Assembly: GCA_024699575.1 (NCBI GenBank)
Contig: JAILPF010000244.1
Location: 1-6,270, forward strand
Direction of reading: 5' to 3'
Source of the DNA: Acetatifactor sp.
Lineage (GTDB): Bacteria; Bacillota; Clostridia; Lachnospirales; Lachnospiraceae
Length of the DNA: 6,270 bases
Position numbers and translations under genes: made by a program
Shown: positions 1 to 5,665 of the stretch, piece after piece
Position numbering within the stretch: the first letter of the stretch is position 1
Layout of the letters: every line of letters starts with the position of its first letter
Notes under the pieces: generated by a model
Seen by the model: the letters and a program-made list of their open reading frames with translations, nothing else
What the model was told of the DNA's origin: nothing
Databases searched by the model: none

Positions 1-2190
1 GTTCATCTCTCGCTTGATAGCTCCGATTGCCGCAAAGCAGGGTGCACAAAGAAGGTTAAATACAAGGAAAGAAAATCCTGTCACACCGGTAAAAGCACCT
101 GCCAGTGCCTGCCATGCAGTCTGCTCTCCACCACCATAGAGGATACCCATAGTACCTACAATGTTTTCCTTTGCCACAAGGCCGGTGATAGACGCAACGG
201 CTGCCTGCCAGTTGCCCCATCCGAGAGGAATGAAAATCCATGCAATCAGATTTCCCACCTTTGCCAAAATCGAGAACTCCAGTTCATCCTCCTCCAGCAT
301 ACGGAATCCATCTTCCGCAAATCCAAAGTAGCTGGCAAACCATACCACGATAGTGGAAAGCAAAATAATCGTACCAGCTTTCTTGATAAAGGACCAGCCT
401 CTCTCCCACATAGATCTCAACACATTTCCAAGAGTGGGCATATGATATGCAGGGAGCTCCATAACAAAGGGAGCCGGGTCACCCGCAAACATCTTCGTTT
501 TCTTTAACATAATACCGGAAACCACAATAGCTGCCATACCGATAAAATATGCTGAGGTGGATACCCACGCAGAACCGCCAAAGATTGCACCGGCAATCAT
601 TGCGATAAAGGGAACCTTTGCTCCACAAGGGATAAAGGTGGTTGTCATAATCGTCATGCGTCTGTCGCGTTCGTTTTCAATCGTTCTGCTCGCCATAATA
701 CCCGGCACACCGCATCCCACCCCAATCAACATGGGTATGAAAGATTTACCGGAAAGGCCAAATTTGCGGAATACACGGTCAAGCACGAAAGCGATACGTG
801 CCATGTAACCGCAGGCTTCCAGGAACGCCAGCATAAAGAACAGCACCAGCATCTGAGGCACAAATCCAAGGACAGCGCCCACGCCGGCGACAATACCGTC
901 CAGAATCAATCCCTTCAACCAGTCAGCAGCCTCAACGGCATCCAATCCAGCTTCCACCAGCGCAGGGATACCCGGAATCCAGACACCATAGTCTGCCGGA
1001 TTCGGTTCCTCACCAATTTCTTCCAGGCTCAAAAGTGCAGCTTCATAGTCTGCGTATGTTGCTGTCTCTTCAGAAATCTCAAGAGTTTCCTCATCTTCCA
1101 CGGTATATGTAAATTCCTCAGCAGAGGCTATACCATTTTCTTCCAAATACGCCTCATATCCTTCTACAATTGCAGTGCATTCTGCAACCGTTTCTGACAG
1201 TTCACCATATCCTCCGTCTATACCAAACAAGTGGAATCCATCACCGAAAAGTCCGTCATTTGCCCAATCCGTAGCAGGAGCTCCAACCGCCACCATCGCA
1301 ATCCAGTATACCAAAAACATCACAGCCGCAAAAATCGGAAGTCCCAAAAACCTGTTCGTAACGATTTTATCAATCTTGTCCGAGGTAGTGAGTGCTCCTG
1401 CATTTTTCTTCTTATAACAGGATTTAATTACTTCCGCGATATAGATATAGCGCTCGTTGGTAATGATACTCTCTGCATCATCATCCAGTTCCTGCTCAGC
1501 CGCCTGAATATCCTTTTCGATATGAGAAAGAATCTCTTGTGAAATTTTCATCTGCTCCAGCACTTTATTATCCCGCTCGAATACCTTGATTGCGTACCAT
1601 CTCTGCTGTTCCTCAGGCATGTCATGTACAATTGCTTCTTCTATATGCGCAATTGCATGTTCCACCGGACCGGAAAATGTATGTAACGGAACTGTTTTTA
1701 CATTCTTTGCTGCATCAATGGCAGCTTCTGCAGCCTCCATAGTGCCGTCCCCCTTCAGCGCAGAGATATCAAACACCTTACACCCCAGTTGTCTGGACAA
1801 CTCTTCCATATTAATCCGGTCACCGTTTTTCTTAACGATATCCATCATATTCACTGCAACCACCACGGGAATTCCCAATTCCGTCAACTGGGTGGTGAGA
1901 TACAGGTTTCTCTCCAGATTGGTGCCGTCTATAATGTTCAGAATCGCATCCGGACGTTCATTGATAAGGTAATTTCGCGCAACCACTTCTTCCAAAGTAT
2001 ATGGGGACAGTGAATATACGCCCGGAAGGTCTGTGATAATCACATCCTCATGTTTCTTAAGCTTTCCTTCTTTCTTTTCCACCGTTACTCCCGGCCAGTT
2101 TCCTACAAACTGGTTGGAACCGGTCAATGCATTAAATAAAGTGGTTTTTCCGCTGTTAGGGTTTCCCGCAAGTGCTATTCGAATACTCAT
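1..2190 (-). CDS. feoB: Ferrous iron transport protein FeoB (C-terminus cut by window edge)
   Basis: This is the inner-membrane Fe(II) permease with an N-terminal GTPase. I translated 730 codons without a stop from the ATG at 2190 to the left edge. The G domain shows G1 GNPNSGKT (residues 9-16), G3 DLPG (54-57), G4 NMMD (114-117) and G5 SA (143-144). A helical cytosolic linker follows (about 170-275). The membrane part starts near residue 281 and carries the two Gate-type regions. Conserved cysteines are seen in GVGCGVPGI (C493), IPCGAKVPF (C522) and APCFAAIGAIKRE (C717), and GYMARIAFVLDR (461-472) is a family hallmark. An unusually long acidic stretch (about 312-427) separates the first membrane helix from DGIVAGVGAVLGFVP. 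An AAGGAG site lies 9 nt before the start, and the upstream feoA stop is 21 nt away. Only the last membrane segments should be missing. The reading frame is intact and the family assignment is secure. Confidence 0.97.
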   Translation of the reverse strand, partial: MSIRIALAGNPNSGKTTLFNALTGSNQFVGNWPGVTVEKKEGKLKKHEDVIITDLPGVYSLSPYTLEEVVARNYLINERPDAILNIIDGTNLERNLYLTTQLTELGIPVVVAVNMMDIVKKNGDRINMEELSRQLGCKVFDISALKGDGTMEAAEAAIDAAKNVKTVPLHTFSGPVEHAIAHIEEAIVHDMPEEQQRWYAIKVFERDNKVLEQMKISQEILSHIEKDIQAAEQELDDDAESIITNERYIYIAEVIKSCYKKKNAGALTTSDKIDKIVTNRFLGLPIFAAVMFLVYWIAMVAVGAPATDWANDGLFGDGFHLFGIDGGYGELSETVAECTAIVEGYEAYLEENGIASAEEFTYTVEDEETLEISEETATYADYEAALLSLEEIGEEPNPADYGVWIPGIPALVEAGLDAVEAADWLKGLILDGIVAGVGAVLGFVPQMLVLFFMLAFLEACGYMARIAFVLDRVFRKFGLSGKSFIPMLIGVGCGVPGIMASRTIENERDRRMTIMTTTFIPCGAKVPFIAMIAGAIFGGSAWVSTSAYFIGMAAIVVSGIMLKKTKMFAGDPAPFVMELPAYHMPTLGNVLRSMWERGWSFIKKAGTIILLSTIVVWFASYFGFAEDGFRMLEEDELEFSILAKVGNLIAWIFIPLGWGNWQAAVASITGLVAKENIVGTMGILYGGGEQTAWQALAGAFTGVTGFSFLVFNLLCAPCFAAIGAIKREMN

Positions 2191-2211
2191 TTTTACACGC
2201 TCCTTTTTTTC

Positions 2212-2436
2212 CTACTGTACTTCAATCATTTCTGCATCCGCTTTTCGCAGCGATAATTCATAATTTCGCACGGTCACTTCAATCGGATCTCCCAGAGGTG
2301 CCACCTTGCGCACATAAATTTCAGTGTTCTTCGTAATTCCCATGTCCATGATACGCCTTTTCACAGCACCTTCTCCATGGAGCTTCACAACAGTCGTTGT
2401 TTCTCCAACCTTCACATCTCTCAATGTCTTCATCAT
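2212..2436 (-). CDS. feoA: FeoA, ferrous iron transport protein A (canonical copy)
   Basis: This is a 74-residue SH3-like cytosolic protein of the FeoA family, thought to work with FeoB in Fe(II) uptake. Family signatures are GEGAVKRRIMDMGI (residues 21-34), APLGDPIEVTVR (46-57) and ELSLRKADAEMIEV (60-73), which together cover the whole domain. The length is typical. Two tandem ATG codons (2436 and 2433) follow an AGGAGG site at 2442-2447. The first gives 5-nt spacing and the second gives 8 nt, so the true start could be the second Met with loss of one residue. The gene lies 13 nt after the stop of the other FeoA-like gene and 21 nt before feoB, so all three should be on one transcript. Confidence 0.96.
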   Translation of the reverse strand: MMKTLRDVKVGETTTVVKLHGEGAVKRRIMDMGITKNTEIYVRKVAPLGDPIEVTVRNYELSLRKADAEMIEVQ

Positions 2437-2449
2437 CCATTCCTCCTCA

Positions 2450-2662
2450 TTAAATCATGATTTTTTTTGCCAATTCATTGCTGACCGCGATTCTGCTTTC
2501 CTTTACCTTCACAATCAGATTACCGCCAAGCATACTTACAACGCTCACTTCTCCGCCTACATTGAAGCCAAGATCTTCCAGATGCTTTTTCACTTCCGGG
2601 TTTCCGCCGATTTTTTTTATAATCTGGGGTTTACCTGTTTCTGCAAATATAAGGGGCATCAT
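2450..2662 (-). CDS. feoA: Second, divergent FeoA-domain protein, first gene of the feo operon
   Basis: This is a 70-residue protein of the FeoA/SH3-like type. HLEDLGFNVGGEVSVVS (residues 27-43) matches the FeoA R-x-L-x-D-x-G-hydrophobic turn, and GGNLIVKVKESRIAVS (46-61) matches the final beta strands. It lacks the APLGDP segment and the double-arginine motif of the canonical copy, so the two are old paralogs and not a recent duplication. Paired feoA genes ahead of feoB are common in Clostridia. The start is one of two tandem ATG codons (2662 or 2659) after a GGGAGG-type site. It is the first gene behind the operator-rich promoter at 2746-2774. A role as a FeoB partner is inferred from family and position. 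Which of the two FeoA proteins contacts FeoB cannot be told from sequence. Confidence 0.92.
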   Translation of the reverse strand: MMPLIFAETGKPQIIKKIGGNPEVKKHLEDLGFNVGGEVSVVSMLGGNLIVKVKESRIAVSNELAKKIMI

Positions 2663-2687
2663 AATTGTCCTCCCTTCTCTATCTTAA

Positions 2688-2703
2688 GTTAGTTTTTTCT
2701 AAC
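2688..2703. promoter_or_regulatory. Operator-like palindrome, feo box 1 (GTTAG-N6-CTAAC)
   Basis: This is a perfect inverted repeat with arms GTTAG and CTAAC around six bases. It lies in the predicted 5' leader of the feo transcript, roughly +36 to +51 and about 25 nt before the first start codon. It shares its arms with the two boxes further upstream, which makes it a probable repressor site. The TTAG/CTAA half-sites recall DtxR/MntR-type metal regulators, but the spacing is not the classical DtxR box, so the regulator is inferred only. Confidence 0.6.
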
Positions 2704-2721
2704 CATTGTCTTAAAAAATAA

Positions 2722-2737
2722 GTTAGCCATTTCTAAC
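2722..2737. promoter_or_regulatory. Operator-like palindrome, feo box 2 (GTTAG-N6-CTAAC)
   Basis: This is a perfect GTTAG/CTAAC inverted repeat, extendable to AGTTAG/CTAACT. It lies just downstream of the predicted transcription start near 2738-2739, so a bound protein would block initiation or escape. Its start is 34 bp from that of box 1 and 30 bp from that of box 3. In RNA the same bases could form a short stem at the extreme 5' end, followed by six U residues. Confidence 0.68.
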
Positions 2738-2745
2738 TCAATTAC

Positions 2746-2774
2746 AGTATAGTTAGTCACGACTAATCTGTCAA
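2746..2774 (-). promoter_or_regulatory. Sigma-A-type promoter of the feoA-feoA-feoB operon
   Basis: Reading leftward, a perfect -35 TTGACA (2769-2774) is separated by exactly 17 bp from the -10 TATACT (2746-2751), which matches consensus at five of six bases. The predicted start is a purine at 2738-2739, giving a leader of about 76 nt before the first feoA start. An A-tract-rich stretch lies directly upstream. With such a strong core, the promoter should be high-output when derepressed, which fits control by a repressor bound to the overlapping palindromes. Confidence 0.88.
2752..2767. promoter_or_regulatory. Operator-like palindrome, feo box 3, inside the -35/-10 spacer
   Basis: This copy reads GTTAG-N6-CTAAT on the plus strand. 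Its core TTAGTC-AC-GACTAA has six-base perfect arms. It occupies 16 of the 17 spacer bases between the -35 and -10 hexamers of the feo promoter, a position where binding would exclude RNA polymerase. This placement is the strongest reason to treat all three boxes as operators. Confidence 0.72.
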
Positions 2775-2777
2775 GCA

Positions 2778-2805
2778 TTTTTTATACTTTTTTTATTGTT
2801 TTTTT
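2778..2805 (-). promoter_or_regulatory. Phased A-tracts / UP-element-like region upstream of feo promoter
   Basis: On the minus strand there are three runs of six, seven and seven A residues (2778-2783, 2788-2794, 2799-2805). Their centres are about 10.5 and 11 bp apart, i.e. one helical turn, ending a few bases before the -35 hexamer. Such phasing gives intrinsic curvature, and A/T-rich DNA here can contact the alpha subunit of RNA polymerase. The function is inferred from position and composition. Confidence 0.5.
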
Positions 2806-2826
2806 ATCTTTACCATTTCAACTACT

Positions 2827-2877
2827 AACAAAGCAGCAATTTAATCGGCACACGTCCAATCAAATCACTGCTTTGTT
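2827..2877 (-). terminator. Long hairpin after the diguanylate cyclase gene; probable 3'-end/terminator-like structure
   Basis: This inverted repeat starts 10 nt after the GGDEF gene stop. The outer ten pairs (AACAAAGCAG/CTGCTTTGTT) are perfect. The inner part continues to 22 contiguous pairs around a 7-nt loop, but only in minus-strand RNA: four positions are G-U wobbles there and would be A-C mismatches in plus-strand RNA. This indicates an RNA element at the 3' end of the mgsA-cyclase transcript. It has no clean U-run after the stem, so it is not a textbook intrinsic terminator. It could instead be a processing or stability element, or part of a small RNA. Confidence 0.55.
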
Positions 2878-2887
2878 TACTGCAATA

Positions 2888-4474
2888 TCATATTTTTTTA
2901 ATGTCCACTTTATTCCGATACATCATCTCATCTGCACGATTTCTGGTCGCTTTCAGATTAATGTCGACCGTATCGTCATAGACCGCATATCCACAGGCAA
3001 TTTGAATCTGCACCGGGATTCCACTCTCCTGATTCACTTTATTCTCCTCCGCCCGCATGTTTTGCAAGACATCCTCCACCGGGCAGGCAGCCCAGTCTGT
3101 CACCAGACAACAGAACTCATCGCCGCCGATGCGGAAACAGTCACCATATGGCTGGAACACCTCATGGATACACTCGGCGGCCAGTCTGAGATATCTGTCT
3201 CCCGCAGCGTGACCGAATCTGTCATTGCACTGTTTAAGATTGTTTAAGTCAAACACAAAGACACCGACATTGTCAAGGCTCTTCAGATTTTCTTCCTTCA
3301 TGGCAAATGCATTTCTGCTGCCCAGTCCTGTTAACCAGTCTTTGGTCGCCATCTCTTTGTATACTTCCATTCTTCTGGCCTCATTCAGCATGCGGTTGGT
3401 TTCTTCCGTCGATTCAATTCCCAGAAGAAGAACAAAGCCCAAAAATCCAAATCGTCCAAAGGTTCCCACATCTGTTCCGGAACCGGTGTAATATAAGAAG
3501 ATTTCCACTCCCATTCCAAGAACAATTGCAATCATACTGTAGATATAGCTTTTTAGCTTTCTTGTCCTCTCTCCGAAAAAGAACTGTTTGCACAGATAAG
3601 CTATGATATAAAGGATTGTACACCCCAGAATGATGTGCGAGCCGACAACTGTCTCCTTTAAATCTTTGATATCCAACAATTGCAACCCGATTGACGTTCC
3701 AAAAGAAATCGCATTTCCTATGCCAATAAGTTTCCATATTCTGTTTTCCCTGATGTCCAAAAATGCTCTGGTGAACATCAGAAACGGTATCGGCATCAGT
3801 TCCAGGGAAAGATATGCAAGAGTAGATGCTGCACTTCTATATGGGAATAAAAGAACCACCGTATTCGTCTCATTACAGGACCAGATTCCCAGAACCAGCG
3901 AAAATATACCAAGCGGCATCATTATGGAATTGGACTTTACTTTCCAGTTTAATATAAAACTGTACCCGACCATCAATATGCCCAGCAGTACAATTACAGT
4001 CCCCACTCCCGCCAGTACTACTGCTTTACCGTATATGTAATCGAACACTTCCAGTTCATCACCAAGATAAAAAACATAGTTCTCATAGTTCATAGAGTCG
4101 TATACTTTGGTTAACTCCACTACAATCTTCCCGGTTCCGAACGGGACACGGACAAAGTTCCAGATATTTCCCGGCGTATGTCCCAGCCTTCCGTAATCCT
4201 CCAGCACAGAATAAATCTCTTCATCGTCTGCAAAAACCCTAACATAATGATGGCTGGTGAAAAAGACAAGGTCCCCCTCTTTTTCATCACCCCCAAATAC
4301 CGGTTGTTCGATGGTGATATACTGCTTTCCATCCGCTCCGATTTCCTGCTCATAGTCACTACGCACTATCACTTTCTGCGATGTGACATCTCTACTGTTC
4401 ACGGAAATTGTCAGTAGAAACATTAAGACAGTAACTAACAACATTCCGTAAAAAATACGTCCCATTGATTTCAC
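2888..4474 (-). CDS. Membrane 7TM sensor diguanylate cyclase (GGDEF domain)
   Basis: This 528-residue membrane protein is predicted to make cyclic di-GMP from two GTP. In order it has an N-terminal membrane anchor (about 5-24), an extracytoplasmic beta-rich domain (about 27-145), seven membrane helices (about 151-175, 184-202, 214-237, 247-267, 276-296, 308-329, 339-353), a short helical linker (355-377) and a GGDEF domain (about 378-528). The layout resembles 7TMR-DISM receptors, and the ligand is unknown. The catalytic domain shows DWLTGLGSRNAF (379-390), FDLNNLKQCNDRFGHAAGD (408-426) and an intact RIGGDEF (448-454), so activity is expected. The RxxD inhibitory I-site before GGDEF is replaced by QPYG (441-444). 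The GTG start follows a GGGAG site by 10 nt; the next in-frame ATG, three codons later, fits less well. It lies 24 nt after mgsA and probably shares its transcript. Confidence 0.93.
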   Translation of the reverse strand: MKSMGRIFYGMLLVTVLMFLLTISVNSRDVTSQKVIVRSDYEQEIGADGKQYITIEQPVFGGDEKEGDLVFFTSHHYVRVFADDEEIYSVLEDYGRLGHTPGNIWNFVRVPFGTGKIVVELTKVYDSMNYENYVFYLGDELEVFDYIYGKAVVLAGVGTVIVLLGILMVGYSFILNWKVKSNSIMMPLGIFSLVLGIWSCNETNTVVLLFPYRSAASTLAYLSLELMPIPFLMFTRAFLDIRENRIWKLIGIGNAISFGTSIGLQLLDIKDLKETVVGSHIILGCTILYIIAYLCKQFFFGERTRKLKSYIYSMIAIVLGMGVEIFLYYTGSGTDVGTFGRFGFLGFVLLLGIESTEETNRMLNEARRMEVYKEMATKDWLTGLGSRNAFAMKEENLKSLDNVGVFVFDLNNLKQCNDRFGHAAGDRYLRLAAECIHEVFQPYGDCFRIGGDEFCCLVTDWAACPVEDVLQNMRAEENKVNQESGIPVQIQIACGYAVYDDTVDINLKATRNRADEMMYRNKVDIKKI

Positions 4475-4484
4475 AACTACTCTT

Positions 4485-4489
4485 CTCCC
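4485..4489 (-). promoter_or_regulatory. Ribosome binding site deciding a GTG start of the cyclase gene
   Basis: GGGAG lies 10 nt before GTG at 4474. The alternative ATG at 4465 would be 19 nt away, so GTG is preferred. Spacing is slightly long, which together with GTG suggests modest translation. Confidence 0.55.
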
Positions 4490-4498
4490 GCCAAAAGG

Positions 4499-4969
4499 CT
4501 ACAGCGTGTGTGCTCTCTCCTCAATGTTTTTGCGGAAATTGAGCACCGCATGATTATATTCCTCATTCATATAAGACGATGTGATTAAAAAATCTGCGGT
4601 CGATTTATTGTTTGCGATAGGGATATCATAAACCTGCGCAATACGTAAAAGAGCCTTCACATCCGGGTCATGGGGCTGTGCTGTCAAAGGATCAGAAAAG
4701 AAAATGACAAAATCCACACGTCCTTCCACAATTTTAGCACCAATCTGCTGGTCTCCACCCAAAGGTCCGGAATTATACCCGCGCACAGGAAGCCCTGTCT
4801 TTTCTGTAATCATTTTTGCTGTTGTGCCGGTTCCGCAGAGAAAATGTTTTTTTAAAATCTCTTTATTTTCCTCACACCATGCAATCAATTCTGCTTTCTT
4901 GTTGTCATGCGCAATCAGCGCAATGTTTTTTTGTTTTCCGATTGTTAATGTTACAAAGTTCTGTTCCAC
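4499..4969 (-). CDS. mgsA: Methylglyoxal synthase
   Basis: This cytosolic enzyme converts dihydroxyacetone phosphate to methylglyoxal and phosphate, a glycolytic bypass used when phosphate is short or sugar phosphates accumulate. The 156-residue protein aligns by eye with E. coli MgsA (152 aa) along nearly its full length with a two-residue offset. Key residues are all present: IALIAHD with H21 and D22, the phosphate-binding GTGTT (46-50), SGPLGGDQQ with catalytic D73, FFSDPL with D93, and PHDPDVKALLR with H100, D101 and D103. The GTG start is the only reasonable one, because the next Met is residue 53 and an AAGGAG site sits 7 nt before the GTG. Its own promoter lies at 5011-5039, and the diguanylate cyclase gene follows 24 nt later. 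There is no sign of damage. Confidence 0.97.
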   Translation of the reverse strand: MEQNFVTLTIGKQKNIALIAHDNKKAELIAWCEENKEILKKHFLCGTGTTAKMITEKTGLPVRGYNSGPLGGDQQIGAKIVEGRVDFVIFFSDPLTAQPHDPDVKALLRIAQVYDIPIANNKSTADFLITSSYMNEEYNHAVLNFRKNIEERAHTL

Positions 4970-4976
4970 TGTCTTT

Positions 4977-4982
4977 CTCCTT
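4977..4982 (-). promoter_or_regulatory. Ribosome binding site deciding the GTG start of mgsA
   Basis: AAGGAG is placed 7 nt before GTG at 4969. No in-frame ATG occurs until residue 53, inside the conserved domain, so this site fixes the start. Confidence 0.8.
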
Positions 4983-5010
4983 GCCTGACTTTATATGTAT
5001 AATTACTTAT

Positions 5011-5039
5011 AGTATATCATTCTGCCGTTATAGTTTCAA
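5011..5039 (-). promoter_or_regulatory. Sigma-A-type promoter of mgsA and the diguanylate cyclase gene
   Basis: Reading leftward, -35 TTGAAA (5034-5039) is followed after exactly 17 bp by -10 TATACT (5011-5016), with TGA immediately before it forming an extended -10 (TGN). Both hexamers match consensus at five of six positions. The -35 begins three bases after the stop codon of the HD-domain gene. I see no terminator between the two, so read-through from upstream may add to this promoter. Confidence 0.8.
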
Positions 5040-5042
5040 TTA

Positions 5043-5648
5043 TCATTCCTCTCTGATGTTGCCTTCTTCCACATTTTTCTTTATAAATGTATCATATGCA
5101 TATTCCCAGAGCGTCTGTGACCCATCTGCCGTATGGGCGTTTCTCTTCATAATCTGATGAAGTGCCACCCCACGTTCTCTCCAGCTCTTACCATCTGTCG
5201 CATCATTCAACATAATGGGCTGGATATTATCCATGGTATGGGCAAACTTTGCCTCCGGCGTATTAGCTGCTTCAAACTCATCCCATAACCCCCGCAGCTT
5301 TTTCCCCAGGTCCTCCGGAAGTCCTCCATAAAGCTTGTCTGCTGCCGCAAGTTCCCTGCTTTCTTTCGTTTTTAATCCTTCCTCATCATACGCATAGGTG
5401 TCTCCTGCGTAGATTTCCACCAAATCATGAATTAAAAGCATCTCAATCGTCCGAAGGACATCGATTTTCTCATTTGAGTACTCTGCAAGCAGTATGGTCA
5501 TCACCGCCATATGCCAGGCATGCTCCGCATCATTTTCCTTGCGCGTGGCATCCGTCAGATAGGTCTGCCTTCCGATAAATTTTTCCCTGTCAATCAATCT
5601 GAAAAAATCAAATAATTGATTCAGTCTTTCTTTTACATTTTCGTCCAT
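5043..5648 (-). CDS. HD-domain hydrolase, HDDC2/YfbR-like (probable 5'-deoxynucleotidase)
   Basis: This 201-residue cytosolic protein belongs to the HD metal-dependent phosphohydrolases. The metal and catalytic residues of the YfbR/HDDC2 group are visible: AEHAWHMAVM with H43, LLIHDLVEIYAGD with H74, D75, E78 and D83, and the late aspartate in HTMDNIQPIM (D140). LPEDLGKKLRGLWDEFE followed by PEAKFAHTMDNI closely resembles the human HDDC2 and yeast YGK1 pattern, so dephosphorylation of deoxynucleoside 5'-monophosphates is the likely reaction. Other HD-family substrates cannot be excluded. The ATG at 5648 follows a GGAG site by 7 nt, and the preceding gene ends 17 nt upstream, so the two form an operon. 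The length is normal and the domain is intact. Confidence 0.9.
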   Translation of the reverse strand: MDENVKERLNQLFDFFRLIDREKFIGRQTYLTDATRKENDAEHAWHMAVMTILLAEYSNEKIDVLRTIEMLLIHDLVEIYAGDTYAYDEEGLKTKESRELAAADKLYGGLPEDLGKKLRGLWDEFEAANTPEAKFAHTMDNIQPIMLNDATDGKSWRERGVALHQIMKRNAHTADGSQTLWEYAYDTFIKKNVEEGNIREE

Positions 5649-5665
5649 CTTTTCTCTCCATGAAT

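Noticed and set aside
557..2263. Several plus-strand open frames of 70-130 codons opposite feoB and feoA.
   Set aside because: They lie entirely opposite well-conserved feo coding sequence, overlap each other in different frames and show no recognisable domain. They are antisense shadows.
2713..2740. The leader stem plus U-run read as an intrinsic attenuator of the feo operon.
   Set aside because: The stem is AT-rich and starts at about the first transcribed base, too early and too weak for classical attenuation. The DNA operator explanation is simpler because two other copies share the arms.
2688..2767. Three similar repeats considered as a small CRISPR-like array.
   Set aside because: The units are 16-bp palindromes with short, unequal AT-rich gaps, and they overlap promoter elements. 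They are operators, not repeat-spacer units.
2793..2816. A seven-codon minus-strand open frame (ATG to TAA) upstream of the feo promoter, considered as a leader peptide.
   Set aside because: It lies upstream of the predicted transcription start, so it would not be on the feo transcript. It is also made mostly of A-tract lysine codons and has no ribosome binding site.
4997..5010. Short inverted repeat TATAA-N4-TTATA just after the mgsA -10, considered as an operator.
   Set aside because: Five-base A/T-only arms are expected by chance in such AT-rich DNA, and there is no second copy.
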